This document shows, in pieces, positions 45,715-57,227 of a stretch of DNA of 64,000 nucleotides. How positions within the stretch are numbered: position 1 is the first letter of the stretch; the number at the start of each line of letters is the position of its first letter. The translations under genes were made by a program, and so were the position numbers. The notes under the pieces were generated by a model. The model was not told where the DNA came from, made no database searches, and saw only the letters and a program-made list of their open reading frames with translations. The DNA comes from Diphasiastrum complanatum (taxonomy: Eukaryota; Streptophyta; Lycopodiopsida; Lycopodiales; Lycopodiaceae). The stretch covers positions 7,853,099 to 7,917,098 of the forward strand of contig CM055111.1 in assembly GCA_029204225.1 (NCBI GenBank), given 5' to 3'.

Positions 45715-46389
45715 CATGGTAATGGACTGGACCTAAATCAGTCATCTCAAACTCTGATGAGAGTAAGGGCTTAGTTTCTTGCAGCAACTGATTTGAATTG
45801 CTGATGATTAGAGAATCATCAACGTATAGTGCTATTATAACATAGCTTGGCCCCTTTGGTTTTAGATACACATTTGAATCTGCAGTGCAGGAGGTAAAGT
45901 CATGCTGCAACAAGAAACGATTTATTCTATCAATATACTAGGCCCTTGGAGCTTGCTTCAGACCGTATAATGCCTTGTGCAATTTGCATAATGGATGTTA
46001 TTTGCCTTGAGGGTGTAACCTTCAAGTTGATAGATGTAGACATCTTATTGTATGTATCCATGTAGAAATGCCGTCTGGGCGTCCATCTGGTGAATATCCA
46101 GATCTTCTGTAGCAGATAAAGCCAATAGAGTACAAATAGACTCATGTTTTACTATTGGACTGAAGGTCTCAGTGTAGTCTATCCCATATACTTGTTCAAA
46201 TCCTTTAACCACCAGTCTAGCTTTCCATTTGGATATAGATTCATCTGGCTTAAGTTTCAGCTTAAAGATCCATTTAGAATCAATTGGCTTTACACCTATA
46301 GGAGAAATGACAAGACTCCAGGTCTTGTTCTTCATTAGAGATTGATACTCAACATCCATGGAAGCTTTCCATTTGTCTGCATCGGGCAT
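45715..46389 (-). pseudogene. Copia B reverse transcriptase
   Basis: KWIFKLKLKPDESISKWKAR, LVVKGFEQVYGIDYTETFSP, LDIHQMDAQTAFLHGYIQ, then after frameshifts LQHDFTSCTADSNVYLKPKG and IIALYVDDSLIISNSN with the catalytic YVDD. Two frameshifts. Ends just after MTDLGPVHYHV. Confidence 0.85.
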
Positions 46390-46769
46390 TGACAGTGCTT
46401 CTGCTACGGTGGCAGGTTCATCATGACTGATGAAATCCTGAGAGATGAAGCGGTCAGACTACTGTCGTTGTCTCACAGATCTTCAAACTGCAGGTGCTTG
46501 ATCAGACGATTATCCTTGGTGAATGACTGAGACCATAGTATTTTGTGGTTGAACGATAGACTGTAAGTGGAGCCATTGGGAGAACTCCGTTTCTTGAACA
46601 GTCATAGGTCATAGTCTATCGCTGAAAGGTGGAGCTGCTATGGAAGTCTCTTGTATTGGTTGCTTCTATTTAAAATCGTAATATTTGTCTTAAAGGAAGA
46701 CAACATCATGACTGACCGAGATCTGGTCCGTAACCACATCGTAAGCACGAGGCAAATGCGAATTTGCTG

Positions 46770-47313
46770 TCATGATCGTGCAGCTTCCAACAGTGTGCGG
46801 TTCTTCCGCTCTGCTACTCCGTTCTGTTGTGGAGTGTAGCTCGTAGTAAACTGGCGGTGCACGCCACATGAAGATAGGTAGTCCTTCATCTCATTTGACA
46901 AGAACTCCCCCCTCTGAATCAGACTGTAGGTCCTTGATCCTCTGACCAGTTTGATTTTCAGCATATTGCTTGAAGTCTTTGAAGCAACAAAATGCTTCTG
47001 ACTTGTTCTTAATGAACATTACACTGGCAAATTGGGAGTAATCATCAATGAATGTGATAATATATAGAGCTTGATCTAATGAAGGTATGCTCATAGCACC
47101 ACACAAGTCACTGTGTATCAGTGACAAGATGGACTTCGCCCTTTTGGCTTGTCCTCTGGGAAATCTCGTTTTCGGTTGTTTCCCTAGTAGACAATTTTCA
47201 CAGATAGTCTGATTAGTTGTGGTGACAACAATTATATTCATGTCCTTGACCATTTTATGTGATGCATATACAAGATTGAAAGCATGTTTAAATGACCTAA
47301 TCATTGATGCCAT
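46770..47313 (-). pseudogene. Copia B integrase
   Basis: Preintegrase Cys pair CENCLLGKQPKTRFPRGQAK, then LIHSDLCGAMSIPSLDQALY (first Asp), ITFIDDYSQFASVMFIKNKS, LQSDSEGG (second Asp followed by a frameshift) and FTTSYTPQQNGVAERKNRTL (Glu). All three catalytic residues are present, but the frames are split. Confidence 0.85.
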
Positions 47314-47494
47314 AAATTTGCATCTGAAGAACTCATAGAAAGTGCAACATCATGAGTCAGTATGTACAAATTTCCTTCTCTGTAAGCAGAGAGGATTTAC
47401 TTTGAGTTCTCATCTAAAATAGTACGTTGGTTGGCAATGAACAAAGCTCTATAGCCCTGATATGTGATCTTGTTAATAGATAAAAGGTTCTTTG

Positions 47495-48620
47495 TTAATT
47501 TGGATACATAAAGTACTCCAATAAGCTACCTAGTGATGCCATTAGAGAACTGTAGTTGAATCGACCCTTGGCTTTCAACTTGGTGTGAACTGGAGTCACC
47601 AAAAAAAAAGGTATTTTGATTCTGTAGCTGTGAGTGTAGAGAAGGGGTCCTTGCATGGCGTCATGTGCTAAGAAGCACCTGAATTGAGATACCAATGATG
47701 GGCATCTCTACTGGATTGATCTTGTACCATCAGCGCCTTCTCTTCATCTAGAGATCCTTTGACTGTGTCAGGGTTGCCTTCTTGGTATTGTTGTATCTTC
47801 TTCTTTGCTTCATTGTGCTTGAGGATGTGACAGTCCTTGATGTTGTGGTTGGTTCATTTGTAATATCTGCAAAATAGCCTGGTCTTGGATGATGAGTGAC
47901 TATACTATTGCTGTTGTTGTGGTTGTGATGTTGCTGGCTGTTCTGCCTTTGTCTTTTTATCCTTGAAGCCTTTCTTCTTCTTGGATTGCTGCTTGTTTGA
48001 ATAGAGTGCCATGGATTTGGTACTCGCAGATGTGGACAAGCTTTTTCTTTTGACTTTTTTCTGCAACAAGCTTGTTGTCAATTTTTGGAAGGACAGTGCA
48101 AGGATATTGCTCAGAAGCAACATTAAGCTATCATAGGAGGATGGAAGACTGACAAGAAGAGACATGGTAGAGTCTTCTTCTGATATAGAGGAACCTATTG
48201 CAGCTAGTTAGTTCATCAATTGTTTGAACTCGTTCCAATAGTCACTGATTGAGGTGCTTTCACTCATTCTAAGTGTTAGTACCTTCTTCCTCAAGAAGAG
48301 GCGAGTCAAGACATCTGAGGTCTCGTAGATGCCGGTGAGTATATCGGATGCTTTTTTGGAAGTAGTGCAGTTGGATACATGAGAAATTTGAGTGTCTTTA
48401 AGGTATAGAGATACAATGGCAAGTGCCTTGCCATTCTTGGCTTCCCAAGCTGGGAGCTGTTCGCTGGTTTGGCTATAGAACCGTTAACATATCCCCATAA
48501 CTCCTTTTCAATCAGGATCATCCTCATTTTGAACTTCCATATGTGGAAGTCATCTCCGTTGAATTTATTGATCAAGCGGATCTCTGAGGTGCCTTCCATA
48601 GTGATCAAAATTATACACAA
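47495..48620 (-). pseudogene. Copia B gag and protease remnants
   Basis: The gag N-terminus is MEGTSEIRLINKFNGDDFHI followed by WKFKMRMILIEKELWGYVNG. The 48,165 frame has SLPSSYDSLMLLLSNI and a Lys-rich tail. A protease-region scrap lies at 47,695-47,495. The zinc knuckle is not legible. Many stops. Confidence 0.75.
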
Positions 48621-48677
48621 ACAATTTAGAATAGCTTTGGGAAAAGATCCTGGACTCTAGTAATCCACTGAACCAAG

Positions 48678-48689
48678 GCTCTGATACCA
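48678..48689 (-). other. Primer-binding site (initiator Met tRNA)
   Basis: GCTCTGATACCA is the exact complement of TGGTATCAGAGC, the standard copia primer site. It lies four bases from the LTR start. Confidence 0.9.
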
Positions 48690-48693
48690 CTTT

Positions 48694-49149
48694 TGTTGGT
48701 GTATGAGCGATGGTCTGCTTGTTCTATGATTGATTACGATTGTAGTGGACATGACGGTAGCAGAACACAAGAGGCGATTACAATAAAAAAGATGTCTCTA
48801 CCAACAGTAAGAAAAATAATGAACACAATAGTAACTGTGATTTCATGAATGTGGATTGACTAGGGAACGGAATCAAAAGCTTGTTATCCCCTTTGGGTTA
48901 TCAGAGTAGAAGTCTGAGACTGCGTAACAGTAGGATTGCAAAGCATTTGGCATCTTCGACAGCCATGCGATCCTCTGTCTCTGATAACCATGTTTGTGTG
49001 CAAGAGAGTGAGAGAGACAATTACATTTAATCAAACAACGTAAGGATTGAACAATAACGAATCTGTATATATAAAAGAGAATCGAAACACGATACAATAG
49101 TGCTGATAAGTGCGTGCTCCTACAGACTCAGAACAATAGCTACAGTTCT

Positions 49150-49190
<41 letters not shown>

Positions 49191-50088
49191 TCTTCTTTGT
49201 GTGTGTGTGTGTGTGTGTGTGTATAAATTACTAACTCTAAGGAGCTAGTTACTTAAGACCTCTTGGTCGTTTGATCACTCCGTGCATACAGATTGTTCAA
49301 CTCAACAACACCTACCACTCCTTCTCTTCGTTCAGATACATATTTATAGCTGTCAGAGTCTTTTGATTTATTGTAATTATAGTTTACAAGATGATTAATA
49401 GTTGTTTAAACAAGATCCGTAAATCTGTTATTGGAGCGTCGCGAAGGAGGAGAAGTACAGAAGAGTAACGTATCCTCCATATGCATCGTAGTGCAAGGAT
49501 GTAGGCCGTGATGGCCATAGTATGTCTGCAATCATTTGAACAACGGGTTGTCATTCGATCAGCTGTTGATCATTTGCTTTGTAGGTGATCGTTTTATTCT
49601 TTTGTTGATAATCTTAAGTGGTAAGTTACGGAGCTAAACGATGAGATGGGTCAACCATTGTTAGTTGACTTCTTAGGAACTCGTAAATCGTCGTTGCTGG
49701 TCGACTTCGTTGATAACCGTAAGTAGGTTGCTTACGTTTAAAAACGGTTGAGGAGAGTTGACTTTGGTCATTCGTAGGAGATCGTAAGAAGGTCATTTGT
49801 GGTGGTCGACGGGATTTCGCAAGTGCTCATAGATGGTAACCTACAGGTTTGAACGACTCCTTTGTGGCTTGCGATTTTTTGCGGTTTGCGGTTTGCGGTT
49901 TGAGACTTGCTTCTCCGTAAAAATTGATTTAAACGGTTCCCTTTGGTCAGCTATAGGCTGGCGATAGCTTTGTGGTTCTGACTATTTCTTACTTTGCTTG
50001 TACTTCTGCAGACTGATTCTGAGAGATAGAATTCTTGAGAGTAGAAGGAGGGTAAAGGGATGAGTAGGAAAAGACTAGAATTCCAACA
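48694..50088 (-). mobile_element. 5' LTR of copia B, 1,395 bp
   Basis: Starts TGTTGG at 48,694 and ends CCAACA at 50,083-50,088, which are inverted termini of the usual type. Inside are a (TC)17 tract and a (GT)12 tract followed by TATAAATT, and a block dense in CGTAAG/CTTACG words (49,620-49,790). No second LTR in the window, so the target duplication cannot be checked. Confidence 0.75.
49153..49222. repeat. (TC)n and (GT)n microsatellites in the LTR
   Basis: TC repeat at 49,153-49,187, then TACTCTTCTTT, then GT repeat at 49,199-49,222. TATAAATT follows directly. Confidence 0.95.
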
Positions 50089-51048
50089 AGTTTTCCATTC
50101 TTCTTAGGTACTACCACGATAAGTGATATCCAATCAGTGTGTTCCATCTCGTAGATGAATCCTACATCTAGAAGCCTTTTCAATTATTCCTGGTTAGCTA
50201 GGCTTAATAAGGATTAGACCTATAAGGTCTACTAACTAAAGGAATGGGTGTGAACCACAACATCTAGCGATATGCTCTCTAGCTCAATGTAATTCCAAGC
50301 AAGACAGTCACCGTATTTGCAAAGAAGGGCCTTAAGATCCTTGAGTTCTTCTCCTCTTACATATACCATATGACTTTCCTCTCCCTTCTTAGCCAGATCT
50401 ATCTCTTTAGTGCAGCCAGGGCCTTTGTAAATGGTGGCTTCTAGTGAGGTATCTTCTACTGGTTCTCTCTTAGATCTAGGCATGACCACTACCACTTCGT
50501 CCATCTCGTAATCCTTAAAGTATTGTGGCATGTCATGTGAAAGCTTCAGTTCTTCTACGGTAGTTGGTTGTGGATTTCTCACTACTAAGCCTTGGGTTCT
50601 AGGGGGAAAGGGTGGTAGCACCAATTTAGGCAGTGGTTGGGGTAGGGCACCTTGCCGTTGTGCCAATGGAATAGGATTTGGTGCTGCTCGGGCTGCTTGG
50701 TTTCTGAGGTTGTATTGACATTAGTTGGTATCGTGATTGTTCATATTACAAATATGGCAATATCGTGCAGGTCGCTCTAACCTCTGTCTCAACAATGGGC
50801 ACTCATTTTTGGTGTGGTTGCTAGAGTAGTGTGGACATCACGTGGATTCTCTCCTTGGATAAGTGTGGGTAGGTCCTGGTCCCTTCAACTTATGATCAAC
50901 AATCGCGGTAAGGTCAGTGGTGAGCTTTTTAATCTGCTCATTGATCTGCGTGTGTAACCTCTCTATGGCAGATATAATGGTATCAGCGCTATTAGTTGTG
51001 GAGGCGAAAGCATCATCGTGTAGCTTATCATTATGCTTGGCTCTTCGT
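50089..51048 (-). pseudogene. Host gypsy: gag C-terminus, knuckles, RT start
   Basis: Reads right to left. The gag tail (KLHDDAFASTTNSADTIISA, LHTQINEQIKKL) is at 51,045-50,840. Two zinc knuckles follow, one degenerate (CPHYSSNHTKNEC) and one CHICNMNNHDTN-stop-C, near 50,735-50,840. The pre-RT region has KALLCKYGDCLAWNYIELES. The RT start is LLDVGFIYEMEHTDWISLIV followed by VVPKKNGKL, where it is cut by the LTR of copia B. It continues to the right beyond the composite copia insertion at 57,228. Protease is not legible. Confidence 0.8.
51044..51048. repeat. Target-site duplication, left
   Basis: TTCGT immediately before LTR 1. The identical word follows LTR 3 at 57,228-57,232. Five bases is the usual copia length. 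Confidence 0.9.
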
Positions 51049-52130
51049 TGTTGGAGAGAGAGGTGAAGAATAAATGACAAACACGAACGAGAAACGAACT
51101 CGAACAAGAAGCGAACGAGAAATGAACTCGAACAAAAAATGTTTGTGCGCAGCGGAATGAACTATATGACTCTCTTTGTAAGCATGACCGCCTATCAGAA
51201 TGACAGAACTTTAGTGATAGAAATCACGATCATTCCAGATTACGTAGCCAAACATTAATAGATGAGGCGCTAGAAGAATAATTTGTCACAAATAGCAAGA
51301 CAAATTATATGTCGCGAATGATTTGTGAAGAGCTAGACTGTGCTCGACAGATAATTAGTCGCGAATGATTCGCGAAAGACAAGACTAAATGTTAATCGTC
51401 TAATACCAGTAAGAACAACTAGAAAGATCAGACAGAATGAAAGATAAGCATAGCAATATTAACATAGATATGAACGCAGAACAATGAACTGTATCAGATT
51501 AAGTATATCATGTATACATGTCAATAATGTGGTAGAGCACAATACAGTAGCAGACAAAATCGCGTGTCCTACAAAGCTTATTTCAATCTATAAAAAGAAA
51601 TTAAACCTTAATTTTTGACGTAATGAAGAATCAATGCTCAGGGCATCTACTTCGTTTATGGCATCTTCTTCTGCTCTCTTCATCATCCTTTTACACGGAT
51701 AGTGTCTAGTATATATATTACAGAGTGGATGTGCTGTATGTAGGAGATCGTGGGTGGCTGCAATCGTTGTCCAATCCGTTAGCGCAACTACATGGGGTGA
51801 GCGTAAAAAGGGTGCGACATCAGCCAGTGCTGAAGTGAACGTTGGTGATGATGCGAAAAGTGCGTCACTCTTACGAATGGCCTTAGGATAAGATTTACAT
51901 GGTGCCTTAGCTTTAAGGGAACTTTTGGCATTCGATAAGATAGTGTCCCCTTTTCGCCTATCACCTTAAACCGTGTAGAAACACAGTGTCACGATTCTTT
52001 TGCTTTTTCTTCGTCTGTGCAAATTTGCATGTAAATATGCAGACTGCGTGACAACGTTAGTATATATGTAGCATGAATGGAGGCAGATTAAAAATGGGAT
52101 TTAGGAGAGCTAGAGGGAATAGATCCAACA
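51049..52130 (-). mobile_element. LTR 1 (3' LTR) of copia C
   Basis: TGTTGGAGAGAG to GATCCAACA. It lacks about 33 bp (the segment with TAATATTACA and GTGTGCAGATATG) that is present in LTR 2 and LTR 3 near 54,245 and 56,785. Confidence 0.92.
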
Positions 52131-53573
52131 CCCCCCCTTAATCTGGATCCATGAATGCCTTGACCTTCAGACTGAGCAATGCACAAAATCTGTTGTGTGC
52201 ATTAACACTGAGTGCTTTCGTGAAGATGTCTGCAACCATGTCCTGCATTCTGCAATACGTTAAGCTTACCTCTCTGTCGAGAACCTTGCCCCTGATGTAG
52301 TGATATCTGATCTCAATGTGCTTACTCCTAGAATGAAATCTAGGGTTGACCGATAAGACAATAGCACTTTGATTATCACAAAATAAAATTGTAGGGCTGT
52401 ATTGATACAGATTGATGTCTGACAACAAATTTCTCAACCGAAACACTTTCTTAATAGATTGAGAAGCAGCAATGTATTCTGCTTCAGTAGAGGAAAGTGT
52501 GATAGAAGTTTGCTTACGACTGTTCCACGAAATAGGACCGTCGTTGAAGGATAATGTAAATACAGATGTGGACTTAAGATTGTCTGCATCTCCTCCCCAG
52601 CTTGCATCAAAATAACCACTGAGCTGATGTCGGATTGTCGTTGCTGACATCTCCATAGCAGATGCACTGGTCCATGGTAGCTTGAATATATCTCATGACT
52701 CAAATAAGAGCCTTTCAATGGGTAATGCTAGGATTAGCCATATATTGGCTGAGTGAGCTTATAACAAAAGAGATATCTGGTCTTGTTCAGACCATTGCGT
52801 ACATGAGAGATCCAAGTATCGATCGATACAAATATTCTCTCATTTGCTCCTCTTCCTGCTTGGTCTGGGGACATTGGTCCTTCAACAAATGCAGGCCTGG
52901 ATCCATTGGTGAGTGAGCTAATTTACAGTTTAACAAATTGTATCTGTTAAGAACATTGTGAAAATACCTTTGTTGATTGATGTAAATCAGTTGATTTGCT
53001 CTGTCTCTGTGGATTTGAATTCCAAGACAGAAGTGAGCTTCGTCCAGATCAGTCATGTCGAATTCTGAGAACAACATTTGTTTTGCATCCTTGAACATTT
53101 TGGTATTGTTGCTGAAGAGCAACGTATCATCAACGTACAAGGTGATGATAATGAAGGATTGTTGCACTGACCTTGAATAAACATTGCAATCAGCAGTGCT
53201 TGGTTGAATCCTTGTTCAATAAAAAATGTGTTGATCCTCTGAAACCAAGCTTTGGCAGACTGTTTCAAGCTGTACAGTGCTTTGTGGAGTTTACAGACAA
53301 GATTCTTCATGCCTTTCAGAACGTATGCCATTAGTACAATTTTCATTTTAAATTTTCACAGATGGTAATTGGCTCCATCCAGCTTGTCCATGCTAGGACT
53401 GGCTTTCCCTTGGGAATCCATGTGGAAGAATTAGTCTACGTGATAGGAGAAACTATCAGTGACTTAAGTATGAAAATATGATATTTACAAAACAAGAAAA
53501 ACAATTACTCTATCAGCTAGTAGAGTCTTGTACTATGGAAGCTTATCAAGCTATGAAAATAGCTCTGATACCA
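52131..53573 (-). pseudogene. Copia C internal region 1
   Basis: Right to left: primer site GCTCTGATACCA (53,562-53,573) touches LTR 2. A gag start (MDSQGKASPSMDKLDGANYH, then a stop and KFKMKIVLMAYV) joins directly to RT (LKGMKNLVCKLHKALYSLKQ, SAKAWFQRIN). Then come LYVDDTLLFSNNTKM with catalytic YVDD, FCLGIQIHRDRANQLIYI and, after frame changes, RNase H at 52,656-52,138 (GYFDASWGGDADNLKSTSVF, ISWNSRKQTSITLSSTEAEY, KHIEIRYHYIRGKVLDREV). Its stop TAA abuts the polypurine tract GGGGGGG (52,131-52,137 as C). The RNase H frame is intact. Confidence 0.88.
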
Positions 53574-54669
53574 TGTTGGAGAGAGAGGTGAAGAATAAAT
53601 GACAAACACGAATGAGAAACGAACTCGAACAAGAAGCGAACGAGAAACGAACTCGAATAGAAAATGTTCGTGCGCAGCGGAATGAACTATACGACTCTCT
53701 CGGTAAGCATGACTACACCTATCAGTTTGACAGAACTTTAGTGATAGAAATCACGGTCATTCCAGATTACGTAGCCAAACATTAATAAATGAAGTGCCAG
53801 AAGAATAATTTGTCGCGAATAGCAAGACAAATTATATGTCGCGTATGATTCGCGAAGAGCTAGACTGTGCTCGATTGATAATTAGTTGCGAATGATTCGC
53901 GAAAGACAAGACTAAATGTTAATCGTCTATTACCAGTAAAAACAACTAGAAAGATCAGACAGAATGAAAGATAAGCACAACAATATTAACATAGATCTGA
54001 ATGCAGAACAATGAACTGTATCAAACTAAGTATATCATGTATACATGTCAATAATGCGATACAGCACAATATAGTAGCGGACGAGACTGCGTGCCGTACA
54101 AAGCTTATTTCAATTTGTAGAAAGGAATTAAATCTTAATTCTGACAAAATGAAAAATCAATGCTCAGGGTATCTACTTCGTTTATGTCGTTTTCTTCTGC
54201 TCTCTTCATCATCCTTTTACACGAATGGTGTCTAGTATATATATTACATAATATTACAGGTGTGCAGATATGAAAGTACAGAGTGATCGTGGGTGGTTGC
54301 AATCGTTGTCCAATTCATTAGCGTAACTGCATGGGGTGAGCGTAAAAAGGGTGCGACGTCAGCCAGTGCTGAAGTGAACATTGGTGATGATGTGAAAAGT
54401 GCGTCACTCTTACGAATGGCCTTAGGATAAGACTTACAAGGTGCCTTAGCTTTTAGGGCACTTTTGGCATTTAGTAAGATAGTGTCCCCTTTTTGCCTAT
54501 CACCTTAAATTGTGTAGAGACACAGTGTGGCGATTCTTTCGCCTTTTCTTCGTCTGTGCAAATTTGCATGTAAATATGCAGACTGCGTGACAACGTTAGT
54601 AAATATGCAGCATGAATGGAGGCAGATTAAAAATGGGATTTAGGAGAGCTAGAGGGAATAGATCCAACA
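53574..54669 (-). mobile_element. LTR 2 (shared middle LTR) of copia C
   Basis: TGTTGG to CCAACA. It lacks a 19-20 bp piece (GATGTGCTG..GTAGGAG) present in LTR 1 and LTR 3, a private deletion. Otherwise much closer to LTR 3 than to LTR 1. Confidence 0.92.
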
Positions 54670-56112
54670 CCCCCCCTTAATCTGGATCCATGAATGCCTT
54701 GACCTTCAGACTGAGCAATGCACAAAATCTGTTGTGTGCATTAACACTGAGTGCTTTTGTGAAGATGTCTGCAACCATGTCCTGCATTCTGCAATACGTT
54801 AAGCTTACCTCTCTGTCGAGAACCTTGCCCCTGATGTAGTGATATCTGATCTCAATGTGCTTACTCCTAGAATGAAATCTAGGGTTGACCGATAAGACAA
54901 TAGCACTTTGATTATCACAAAATAAAATTGTAGGGCTGTATTGATACAGATTGATGTCTGACAACAAATTTCTCAACCAAAACACTTTCTTAATAGATTG
55001 AGAAGCAGCAATGTATTCTGCTTCAGTAGAGGAAAGTGCGATAGAAGTTTGCTTACGACTGTTCCACGAAATAGGACCGTCGTTGAAGGATAATGTAAAT
55101 ACAGATGTGGACTTAAGATTGTCTGCATCTCCTCCCCAGCTTGCATCAAAATAACCACTGAGCTGATGTCGGATTGTCGTTGCTGACATCTCCATAGCAG
55201 ATGCACTGGTCCATGGTAGCTTGAATATATCTCATGACTCGAATAAGAGCCTTTCAATGGGTAATGCTAGGATTAGCCATATATTGGCTGAGTGAGCTTA
55301 TAACAAAAGAGATATCTGGTCTTGTACAGACCATTGCGTACATGAGAGATCCAATTATCGATCGATACAAATATTCTCTCATTTGCTCCTCTTCCTGCTT
55401 GGTCTGGGGACATTGGTCCTTCAACAAATGCAGGCTTGGATCCATTGGTGAGTGAGCTAATTTACAATTCAACAAATTGTATCTGCTAAGAACATTGTGA
55501 AGATACCTTTGTTGAGTGATGTAAATCAGTTGATTTGCTCTGTCTCTGTGGATTTGAATTCCAAGACAGAAGTGAGCTTCGTCCAGATCAGTCATGTCGA
55601 ATTCTGAGAACAACATTTGTTTTACATCCTTGACCATTTTGGTATTGTTGCTGAAGAGCAACGTATCATCAACGTACAAGGTGATGATAATGAAGGATTG
55701 TTGCACTGACCTTGAATAAACATTGCAATCAGTAGTGCTTGGTTGAATCCTTCTTCAATGGAAAATGTGTTGATCATCTGAAACCAAGCTTTGGCAGACT
55801 GTTTCAAGCCGTACAGTGCTTTGTGGAGTTTACAGACAAGATTCTTCATGCCTTTTAGAACGTATGCCATTAGTACAATTTTCATCTTAAATTTTCACAG
55901 ATGGTAATTGGCTCCATCAAGCTTGTCCATGATAGGACTGGCTTTGCCTTGGGAATCCATGTGGAAGAATTAGTCTACGTGATAGGAGAAACTATCAGTG
56001 ACTTAAGTATGAAAATATGATATTTACAGAACAAGAAAAACAATTACTCTATCAGCTAGTAGAGTCTTGTACTATGGAAGCTTATCAAGCTATGAAAATA
56101 GCTCTGATACCA
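54670..56112 (-). pseudogene. Copia C internal region 2
   Basis: Same structure and same gag-to-RT deletion junction as region 1. RNase H (55,195-54,677, intact) differs from region 1 at two visible residues (SIALSS for SITLSS; VFWLRN for VFRLRN). RT reads LYVDDTLLFSNNTKMVKDVK, and the frame runs longer (55,706-55,254) than in region 1, reaching YAMVCTRPDISFVISSLSQY. Primer site at 56,101-56,112 directly next to LTR 3. Polypurine tract as C at 54,670-54,676. Confidence 0.88.
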
Positions 56113-57227
56113 TGTTGGAGAGAGAGGTGAAGAATAAATGACAAACACGAACGAGAAACGAACTCGAACAAGAAGCGAACGAGAAACGAACTCGAATAGA
56201 AAATGTTCGTGCGCAGCGGAATGAACTATACGACTCTCTCGGTAAGCATGACTACACCTATTAGTATGACAGAACTTTAGTGATAGAAATCACGGTCATT
56301 CCAGATTACGTAGCCAAACATTAATAAATGAAGTGCCAGAAGAATAATTTGTCACGAATAGCAAGACAAATTATATGTCGCGTATGATTCGTGAAGAGCT
56401 AGACTGTGCTCGATTGATAATTAGTCGCGAATGATTCGCGAAAGACAAGACTAAATGTTAATCATCTATTACCAGTAAAAACAACTAGAAAGATCAGACA
56501 GAATGAAAGGAAAGCACAACAATATTAACATAGATCTGAATGCAGAACAATGAACTGTATCAAACTAGGTATATCATATATACATGTGAATAATGTGGTA
56601 CAGCACAATAGAGTAGCGGACGAAACTGCGTGCTGTACAAAGCTTATTTCAATTTGTAGAAAGGAATTAAATCTTAATTCTGACAAAATGAAAAATCAAT
56701 GCTCAGGGCATCTACTTCGTTTATGTCGTCTTCTTCTGCTCTCTTCATCATCCTTTTACACGAATGGTGTCTAGTATATATATTACATAATATTACAAGT
56801 GTGCAGATATGAAAGTACAGAGTGGATGTGCTGTCTGTAGGAGATCGTGGGTGGTTGCAATCGTTGTCCAATTCATTAGCGTAACTGCATGGGGTGAGCG
56901 TGAAAAGGGTGCGACGTCAGCCAGTGCTGAAGTGAACATTGGTGATGATGTGAAAAGTGCGTCACTCTTACGAATGGCCTTAGGATAAGACTTACAAGGT
57001 GCCTTAGCTTTTAGGGCACTTTTGGCATTTAGTAAGATAGTGTCCCCTTTTTGCCTATCACCTCAAATTGTGTAGAGACACAGTGTGGCGATTCTTTCGC
57101 CTTTTCTTCGTCTGTGCAAATTTGCATGTAAATATGCAGACTGCGTGACAACGTTAGTAAATATGCAGCATGAATGGAGGCAGATTAAAAAAAGGATTTA
57201 GGAGAGCTAGAGGGAATAAATCCAACA
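56113..57227 (-). mobile_element. LTR 3 (5' LTR) of copia C
   Basis: TGTTGG to CCAACA. The longest copy, having both segments that are missing singly in LTR 1 and LTR 2. TTCGT follows. Confidence 0.92.

Larger units (their letters stand above)
45715..50088 (-). mobile_element. Ty1/copia element B with long 5' LTR
   Basis: From right: 1,395-bp LTR, primer site, gag, protease scraps, integrase, RT. It is cut within RT at about 45,715, so RNase H and 3' LTR are missing. The LTR right end (CCAACA at 50,083-50,088) abuts a gypsy RT, so B inserted into that gypsy. Confidence 0.8.
51049..57227 (-). mobile_element. Composite copia C: LTR-internal-LTR-internal-LTR
   Basis: Three LTRs (1,082, 1,096 and 1,115 bp) separated by two nearly identical 1,443-bp internal regions. 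The outer ends are flanked by the 5-bp target duplication TTCGT (51,044-51,048 and 57,228-57,232), inside the gag of a gypsy element. Each internal region starts at a perfect primer site, has a gag N-terminus fused to RT by deletion, then RNase H ending at the polypurine tract. Non-autonomous: protease, integrase and part of RT are missing in both units. Confidence 0.92.

Noticed and set aside
53574-54669. Two separate copia insertions side by side
   Set aside because: No target duplication around the middle LTR, and only one pair of TTCGT at the outer ends.
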